Positions 6,603 through 11,122 of a stretch of 11,122 bases of DNA are shown piece after piece (the stretch's first letter is position 1; each line of letters starts with the position of its first letter). Origin of the DNA: Butyrivibrio sp. UBA3740. GTDB taxonomy: Bacteria > Bacillota > Clostridia > Lachnospirales > Lachnospiraceae. Where the stretch lies: positions 1 to 11,122 of the forward strand of contig DFGW01000052.1 in NCBI GenBank assembly GCA_002372465.1. The letters are read 5' to 3'. The position numbers were made by a program, and so were the translations under genes. The notes under the pieces are model-generated. The model ran no database searches, was not told the origin of the DNA, and was given only the letters and a program-made list of their open reading frames with translations.

Positions 6603-7418
6603 ATGATCCTTGTTATTGATGTGGGAAATACAAATATTACCTTTGGTGTGTTTGATGGAAAAGAGCTTAAGACTTCTTTTCGAATGATGTCCAAGACTGC
6701 TCATACTTCCGATGAGTACGGCATCCAGATGCTCACCATGATGAATATGAATGGCATTGACAAGAGTGATATTGAAGGCGTTATGATAGCCAGCGTTGTT
6801 CCTCAGGTTATGCATGCGCTGGTAAATGCCATCATAAAATATATCGAGAAGAAGCCTTATATTGTGGGGCCCGGAATCAAGACCGGAATCAAGGTCACCA
6901 TTGATAATCCAAGGGAGGTTGGCCCTGACCTTATAGTTGATGCAGTGGCAGCTTTCGAGCTTTACGGCGGACCGGTGCTGGTTGTGGATTATGGAACAGC
7001 TACCACCTATGTACCTATTAATGAAAAGGGAGAGTTCTTTGCGGGAGTTGTTTCACCCGGTATCAGGATCTCTGCAAAGGCACTCTGGGAAGATACAGCC
7101 AAGCTTCCGGAGATCGAGATCAAAAAGCCCGAGAGCATCCTGGCTCGTGAGACCATTTCCAGCATGCAGGCGGGACTTATCTATGGACAGATCGGACAGT
7201 CCAAGTATATTATTAACGAGATGAAAAGGGCATCAGGCTATCCTGACATGAAGGTTGTGGCTACAGGTGGCCTTGGAAGGCTTATCTCTGAGGAGACTGA
7301 GGAGATAGATATTTACGATCCTATCCTCACCCTTAAGGGACTTCAGATCCTCTATGAGAAGAACAGGAAACATAAGCCACAGAAGAATGAATTTGATGAT
7401 CAGGATCATCCGGAGTAA
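6603..7418 (+). CDS. coaX: Type III pantothenate kinase
   Basis: CoaX phosphorylates pantothenate, the first step of coenzyme A synthesis; the type III form is not inhibited by CoA and is common in Gram-positive bacteria. The ASKHA-fold marks are present: the phosphate loop IDVGNTNITFGVF (5-17), the GxD motif with the likely catalytic D109 in EVGPDLIVDAVAAF (106-119), VVDYGTATTY (127-136) and SPGI (151-154). The residue before D109 is Pro rather than the usual Ala or Ser. The 271-residue length is normal (about 255-275), with a polar C-terminal tail of about 20 residues. The ATG at 6603 has GGAGG at 6591-6595, 7 bases upstream. It lies 21 bp after birA, a common neighbour in clostridia, and 5 bp before the next gene. 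Confidence 0.96.
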   Translation: MILVIDVGNTNITFGVFDGKELKTSFRMMSKTAHTSDEYGIQMLTMMNMNGIDKSDIEGVMIASVVPQVMHALVNAIIKYIEKKPYIVGPGIKTGIKVTIDNPREVGPDLIVDAVAAFELYGGPVLVVDYGTATTYVPINEKGEFFAGVVSPGIRISAKALWEDTAKLPEIEIKKPESILARETISSMQAGLIYGQIGQSKYIINEMKRASGYPDMKVVATGGLGRLISEETEEIDIYDPILTLKGLQILYEKNRKHKPQKNEFDDQDHPE

Positions 7419-7423
7419 AGCAT

Positions 7424-7921
7424 ATGAGCGCTAAAGATTTTGAGAGAGAATACAAAAGAGAGTTTGAAGGTATCATACCTGAGGACGATTATATAGAAGA
7501 GGAAGAAGCTACAGAGGAAGAGCTCCACATCGATGAGATGCAAAAGACCAACAAGGCCCGTGTATTTGAAGGAGTTGCCGGGGAAAGAGTTGTTCTGTGC
7601 GGAGCCAATGCCTACGAGCAGAAGTATTACTTCAACCCTCTGTTCAAGCAGATTCCTGAGAGCATCAAGAAGGAACTGAATATCATCAGTGTACTCTTTA
7701 CACAGGAGGCAGGTGGTATTTTCACTATTGTTTTTGAGGAGGATGGCAGCATTTCCATCGAAACCAATGCTGACGAGGAGGATATCACCTACGATGAGAT
7801 TACAGCAGGACTCCTTGTAAGTGAGGTCAGAAGAAAGCGCCAGGATCTCTTCGAAGCACTGGGACTGTATTACAGGATCTACGTGCTTCACGAAAATCCG
7901 GGGGATATTTTAGAGGACTAA
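7424..7921 (+). CDS. Uncharacterised acidic protein between coaX and dusB
   Basis: This is a 165-residue soluble protein with no signal peptide or membrane segment. Residues 1-45 are strongly acidic and probably disordered (a long Glu run near 25-33). The rest looks like a compact alpha/beta domain: RVVLCGANAYEQKYYFNP (55-72), a predicted helix IPESIKKEL (77-85), strands IISVLFT and GIFTIVFEEDGSISIET, then a long helix around 122-148 ending LGLYYRIYVLH. I do not recognise a function. From memory, similar proteins in Lachnospiraceae carry a domain-of-unknown-function label (possibly DUF6145), but I could not check this. Real coding is supported by the GGAG ribosome binding site at 7412-7415 overlapping the coaX stop, the 5-bp and 1-bp gaps to its neighbours, and codon use like theirs. 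Its position suggests a translation- or cofactor-linked role, but that is guesswork. Confidence 0.85.
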   Translation: MSAKDFEREYKREFEGIIPEDDYIEEEEATEEELHIDEMQKTNKARVFEGVAGERVVLCGANAYEQKYYFNPLFKQIPESIKKELNIISVLFTQEAGGIFTIVFEEDGSISIETNADEEDITYDEITAGLLVSEVRRKRQDLFEALGLYYRIYVLHENPGDILED

Positions 7922-7922
7922 A

Positions 7923-8900
7923 ATGGCAGGATACGGAAAGCTTCAAATTGGAAGCGTGACTCTGGCGAATAATATAATTCTCGGACCCATGGCAGGTGTT
8001 TCAGACCTGCCTTTTCGCGTTTTGTGCAGCGAGATGGGAGCAGGACTGGTGTGCATGGAGATGATAAGTGCAAAGGCTATCATCTACAAGAACCGCAACA
8101 CCAACATGCTCCTGGAGATACATGAAAGTGAACATCCCGTTTCCTTACAGCTGTTTGGCTCTGAGCCGGCTGTAATGCAGGAAGCTGTCGGGATGATAAA
8201 GGACAGACCCTACGACATCCTGGATGTGAACATGGGGTGTCCCGTGCCCAAGATCGTCAGTAACGGCGAGGGCTCGGCCCTTATGAAGAACCCAGATCTT
8301 ATTGAAAAGATAGTGAAGGCGCTGACCGATGTTTCCGACAGACCGGTGACGGTTAAGATAAGGAAGGGCTTCAATGAGGACAGTGTCAATGCGGTGGAAT
8401 GTGCCCTGGCAGCCCAGCAGGGAGGGGCAGCTGCCATAGCTGTCCACGGAAGGACCAGAGAGCAGTACTACTCGGGTGAGGCGGACTGGAGTATCATTCG
8501 CAGGGTGAAGGAAGCTGTGAAGGTTCCGGTTATTGGAAACGGCGACGTGGTAGACGGTGAGAGCGCAAAGCGGATGTTTGACGAGACCGGGTGCGACGGC
8601 GTTATGGTGGCCAGGGCAGCTCAGGGTAATCCATTTATCTTTCGTGAGATCAAAAGCTTTTTTGAAACAGGGAGCGCAGCTCCAAGACCTGACAAGCAGG
8701 AAGTTTATGACACGGTCATCAGACACGCTGACATGCAGCTGAAGTACAAGGGGGAGTACATCGGTATTCGCGAGATGCGTAAACACGTTTCATGGTATAC
8801 TTTTGGAATGCCGGGAAGTGCGAAATTTCGCAATGAGATCAATCAGATGACAGACATGGATTCCCTCAAGAAAGCATGTGCTAAAGTTATGTTGACATGA
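7923..8900 (+). CDS. dusB: tRNA-dihydrouridine synthase
   Basis: This FMN enzyme reduces specific uridines in the tRNA D-loop to dihydrouridine using NADPH. The 325-residue TIM barrel has GPMAGVSDLPFR (21-32) for FMN, DVNMGCPVPKIV (101-112) with the catalytic acid C106, K145 in VKIRKG, HGRTREQ (175-181), and the phosphate-binding loops IGNGDV (204-209) and VMVARAAQGNPF (227-238). A helical tRNA-binding tail follows from about 250. Motifs fit the DusB/COG0042 group found beside greA and lysS in clostridia. The ATG at 7923 follows the previous stop by one base, with AGAGG at 7912-7916 as ribosome binding site inside that gene. The last two sense codons (TTG ACA) also form the -35 box of the greA promoter. 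Confidence 0.95.
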   Translation: MAGYGKLQIGSVTLANNIILGPMAGVSDLPFRVLCSEMGAGLVCMEMISAKAIIYKNRNTNMLLEIHESEHPVSLQLFGSEPAVMQEAVGMIKDRPYDILDVNMGCPVPKIVSNGEGSALMKNPDLIEKIVKALTDVSDRPVTVKIRKGFNEDSVNAVECALAAQQGGAAAIAVHGRTREQYYSGEADWSIIRRVKEAVKVPVIGNGDVVDGESAKRMFDETGCDGVMVARAAQGNPFIFREIKSFFETGSAAPRPDKQEVYDTVIRHADMQLKYKGEYIGIREMRKHVSWYTFGMPGSAKFRNEINQMTDMDSLKKACAKVMLT

Positions 8901-8920
8901 TTATTGATAATTTGTATAAT
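8892..8920 (+). promoter_or_regulatory. Perfect-consensus sigma-A promoter for greA-lysS, embedded in the dusB end
   Basis: TTGACA (8892-8897), a 17-bp spacer and TATAAT (8915-8920) are an exact match to the housekeeping consensus. The -35 box encodes the last two DusB residues and the spacer contains the dusB stop. Transcription should begin near 8927, giving a leader of about 60 bases to the greA ATG. An AT-rich dyad, TAAAAC-GAA-GTTTTA (8929-8943), sits at the start of that leader, and a run of T residues lies at 8960-8966. Confidence 0.92.
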
Positions 8921-8987
8921 AGCAAAGTTAAAACGAAGTTTTATCAATATTCAGATAGATTTTTTTATGAAGGGTAGGTAGTAAACT

Positions 8988-9473
8988 ATGGAAGAGAAGA
9001 AGAATATCTTAACCTATGAAGGCCTCAAGAAGTACGAGGATGAGCTTCATGATCTTAAGGTTAATAAGCGTCAGGAAGTAGCTCAGAAGATCAAGGAAGC
9101 AAGAGAGCAGGGCGACCTTTCAGAGAACGCCGAGTACGATGCAGCCAAGGACGAGCAGCGCGACATCGAGGCAAGAATTGAAGCTCTTGAGAAGATCCTT
9201 AAGAACGCTGAGGTTGTAGTAGAAGAGGACGTTGATACCAACAAGATCAGCATCGGATGTAAAGTCAAGATCCGTGACCTTGAGTTCAACGAAGATATGG
9301 AATACAAGATTGTAGGTTCTTCTGAGGCTAACAGCCTTAAGGGTAAGATCTCAAACGAGTCACCTGTAGGAAAGGCTCTTATCGGAGCCAAGAAGGGACA
9401 GACAGTTACAGTTGAGACACAGGCTGGTGTCCTTAAGTATAAGGTTCTTGGAATCGAGAGATCAGAAGGTTAA
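8988..9473 (+). CDS. greA: Transcription elongation factor GreA
   Basis: GreA enters the secondary channel of backtracked RNA polymerase and stimulates cleavage of the transcript 3' end, restarting stalled complexes. The 161-residue length matches the family (about 158). The N-terminal antiparallel coiled coil (about 10-77) carries the tip GDLSENAEYDAAKDEQ (42-57), with D43 and E46 as the acidic pair that helps hold the catalytic metal ion. The C-terminal FKBP-like domain includes the signature ISNESPVGKALIGAKKG. The ATG at 8988 follows AGGT (8976-8979) at 8 bases. Codon use is strongly biased (CTT, ATC, AAG, GAG), in line with the consensus promoter. The next gene is lysS, a conserved pairing in many Firmicutes. 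Confidence 0.98.
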   Translation: MEEKKNILTYEGLKKYEDELHDLKVNKRQEVAQKIKEAREQGDLSENAEYDAAKDEQRDIEARIEALEKILKNAEVVVEEDVDTNKISIGCKVKIRDLEFNEDMEYKIVGSSEANSLKGKISNESPVGKALIGAKKGQTVTVETQAGVLKYKVLGIERSEG

Positions 9474-9499
9474 TACTCGCAAGGATATATAGAGAAATT

Positions 9500-9536
9500 G
9501 GGGGCCAGCGATTTACTATGAATTCGCTGGCTCTTA
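9500..9536 (+). terminator. Hairpin between greA and lysS (partial terminator or processing site)
   Basis: GCCAGCGA (9504-9511) pairs perfectly with TCGCTGGC (9524-9531) around a 12-base loop. Outer G-U and G-C pairs can extend the stem to about 9500/9535. The following CTCTTATA is not a proper T-run, so full termination is unlikely. It ends about 10 bases before the lysS ribosome binding site and could lower lysS output relative to greA or mark a cleavage or stability point. Confidence 0.55.
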
Positions 9537-9559
9537 TAGGATAAATGGAGGAAATGAGC

Positions 9560-11122
9560 GTGGCAGACAACAATCAGCAGAACAAGCAGAATGCACCGGC
9601 AGAGGACGTGGGGCGTCTTCGTCAGGTAAGAAGAGATAAGCTTTCTGAGCTTCAGGCAGCAGGAAGAGATCCTTTCCAGATCGTTAAATATGATCAGACA
9701 CATCATACCAAGGATGTCAGGGACAACTTTGAGGCCCTGGAATTTACAGTACCTGTAGATGAAGAGGGCAAGGCAGTTGTGGTTCCTCTTTCAGAGGTTC
9801 CTGCAGATAAGGTGGTATCCCTTGCTGGCCGTATGATGAGCAAGCGCGTTATGGGTAAGGCTTCTTTTGCAGGTCTTTCAGACAGAGACGGACGCATGCA
9901 GCTGTATGTTTCCAGAAATGATATCGGAGACGAAGCTTACGCTGATTTCAAGAAAATGGACATCGGCGATATCATCGGCGTTAAGGGCTTTGCTTTCAGA
10001 ACCAAGACCGGTGAGATTTCAGTTCATGTCAAGGAGCTTACTCTTTTATCCAAGTCTCTTATGCCACTTCCTGAGAAGTTCCATGGACTTACAGATACAG
10101 AGATCAGATACAGACAGCGTTACGTTGACCTTATCATGAACGATGAGGTTAAGGAGACCTTCAAGAAGAGGAGCGCAATCCTTCGTGAGATCCGTAACTT
10201 CCTTGCTTCAAGAGATTTCATGGAAGTTGAGACACCTATGCTCGTTGAGAACGCGGGCGGAGCAGCTGCAAGACCTTTCATCACACATTACAACGCTCTT
10301 GATGAGGAGAGGAAGCTTCGTATCTCCCTTGAGCTTTATCTGAAGAGACTTATTGTCGGCGGTCTTGAGAGAGTTTATGAGATCGGTCGTGTATTTAGAA
10401 ATGAGGGTGTTGATACTCGTCACAATCCTGAGTTCACACTTATGGAGCTCTACCAGGCATACACAGATTATGAGGGTATGATGGAGCTCACTGAGTCAAT
10501 GTTCCGTTACCTGGCTGAGAAGGTATGCGGTACAACACTTATCAAGTACGGTGATCATGAGATCGACCTTGGTAAGCCCTTCGAGCGTCTCACCATGAAC
10601 GACGCCATCAGGAAGTATGCAGGCATCGACTTCGACGCTGTTAAGTCAGATGAGGAAGCAAAGGCTCTTGCCAAGGAGCACCACATTGAGTTCGAGGATC
10701 GTCATACCAAGGGCGACATCATCAACCTCTTCTTCGAGGAGTTCTGCGAGAAGAACCTGATCCAGCCTACATTCATCATGGATCATCCTCTTGCTATCTC
10801 ACCTCTTACCAAGAAGAAGCCATCTGATCCTGAGAAGGTTGAGCGTTTTGAGCTCTTCATCAATACCTGGGAGATGTGCAACGCTTACTCAGAGCTCAAC
10901 GATCCTATCGATCAGCGTGAGCGTTTCGCTATGCAGGATGCCAACGCAGCAGCCGGTGACGAAGAGGCTGAGCACACCGACGAGGACTTCCTCAACGCTC
11001 TGGAGGTTGGTATGGCACCAACCGGCGGTATCGGATACGGTATCGACAGACTGTGCATGCTGCTGACAGATAGTGCAACAATCAGAGATGTATTGCTCTT
11101 CCCGACGCTCAAAAGCGTGAAC
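9560..11122 (+). CDS. lysS: Lysyl-tRNA synthetase, class II (3' end beyond the window)
   Basis: LysRS charges tRNA-Lys with lysine using ATP. The frame is open from the start to the last base: 521 codons, with no stop in the window. The GTG at 9560 is chosen because GGAGG (9547-9551) lies 8 bases upstream and the product begins MADNNQQ; in-frame ATGs at 9554 (2 bases from that site) and 9545 are alternatives. The N-terminal OB-fold anticodon domain includes RMMSKRVMGKASFAGL. The class II motifs are present: motif 1 METPMLVENAGG-like at about nt 10220-10262, motif 2 FRNEGVDTRHNPEFT at about nt 10396-10440 and motif 3 GGIGYGIDRLCML at about nt 11024-11062. About 20 extra residues (VPVDEEGKAVVVPLSEVPAD) precede the first OB strands. 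With the final LLFPTLKSV it nears the usual core end of about 500 residues; a C-terminal extension cannot be excluded. Codon bias is strong. Confidence 0.95.
   Translation, partial: MADNNQQNKQNAPAEDVGRLRQVRRDKLSELQAAGRDPFQIVKYDQTHHTKDVRDNFEALEFTVPVDEEGKAVVVPLSEVPADKVVSLAGRMMSKRVMGKASFAGLSDRDGRMQLYVSRNDIGDEAYADFKKMDIGDIIGVKGFAFRTKTGEISVHVKELTLLSKSLMPLPEKFHGLTDTEIRYRQRYVDLIMNDEVKETFKKRSAILREIRNFLASRDFMEVETPMLVENAGGAAARPFITHYNALDEERKLRISLELYLKRLIVGGLERVYEIGRVFRNEGVDTRHNPEFTLMELYQAYTDYEGMMELTESMFRYLAEKVCGTTLIKYGDHEIDLGKPFERLTMNDAIRKYAGIDFDAVKSDEEAKALAKEHHIEFEDRHTKGDIINLFFEEFCEKNLIQPTFIMDHPLAISPLTKKKPSDPEKVERFELFINTWEMCNAYSELNDPIDQRERFAMQDANAAAGDEEAEHTDEDFLNALEVGMAPTGGIGYGIDRLCMLLTDSATIRDVLLFPTLKSVN

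Noticed and set aside
6282..6815. Reverse-strand open frame (177 codons) across the birA-coaX junction
   Set aside because: It covers the end of birA and the start of coaX including a good ribosome binding site for coaX, and has no domain signs of its own.
8145..8786. Long reverse-strand open frame (213 codons) opposite dusB
   Set aside because: It mirrors a confidently identified gene, shows no recognisable motifs and has low-complexity composition typical of antisense shadows.
9474..9559. Possible T-box or lysine riboswitch ahead of lysS
   Set aside because: Fewer than 90 bases are available and I see no T-box sequence, specifier loop or antiterminator; only a single hairpin is present.
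1..11122. A novel defence, mobile or biosynthetic system
   Set aside because: All genes but one belong to well-known housekeeping or transport families. No integrase, transposase, repeats, toxin-antitoxin pair or phage gene is visible, and gene order fits a conserved chromosomal region.

Overview
The window looks like ordinary chromosomal housekeeping DNA from a low-to-mid GC Gram-positive anaerobe. The best guess is a member of the Lachnospiraceae, perhaps close to Butyrivibrio. The case rests on the birA-coaX-(small acidic protein)-dusB-greA-lysS gene order, the style of the LysRS and GreA sequences, GGAGG-type ribosome binding sites and consensus sigma-A promoters. This is inference from protein style and gene order; no database search was possible. 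All genes lie on the + strand and the window is densely coding. I see no mobile element, CRISPR array, tRNA or rRNA, and no genuinely new multi-gene system.

Layout. (1) 1-1564: the end of a sugar ABC transporter operon, with the C-terminal part of the ATPase (mmsA/xylG/gguA type) overlapping its permease (mmsB/xylH/gguB type), closed by an intrinsic terminator. (2) 1662-3268: a SpoU/TrmH-family RNA methyltransferase overlapping proC by 4 bp, with an extended -10 promoter directly after the terminator. (3) 3269-4526: a single-gene unit with a near-consensus promoter, a WalR-box-like tandem repeat in the leader, and a secreted cell-wall hydrolase (signal peptide, two bacterial SH3 domains, SleB/CwlJ-type catalytic domain), followed by a strong terminator. 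(4) 4674-8900: a tightly packed run of argF, birA (no DNA-binding domain), coaX, an uncharacterised 165-residue acidic protein and dusB, with gaps of 1 to 21 bp. (5) 8892-11122: a perfect-consensus promoter whose -35 box is formed by the last two codons of dusB, driving greA. A hairpin follows, then lysS, which runs off the window end.

How it fits together: the first block imports pentose or other monosaccharides. The middle block covers RNA modification, proline synthesis and wall remodelling. The last two blocks combine arginine synthesis, two cofactor steps (biotin attachment and the first step of CoA synthesis), tRNA dihydrouridine formation, transcript-cleavage rescue of RNA polymerase and lysine tRNA charging. 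The points most worth a second look are the WalR-like box, the uncharacterised protein between coaX and dusB, the extra segment in BirA, the promoter embedded in the dusB end, and the greA-lysS hairpin with its start-codon choice.
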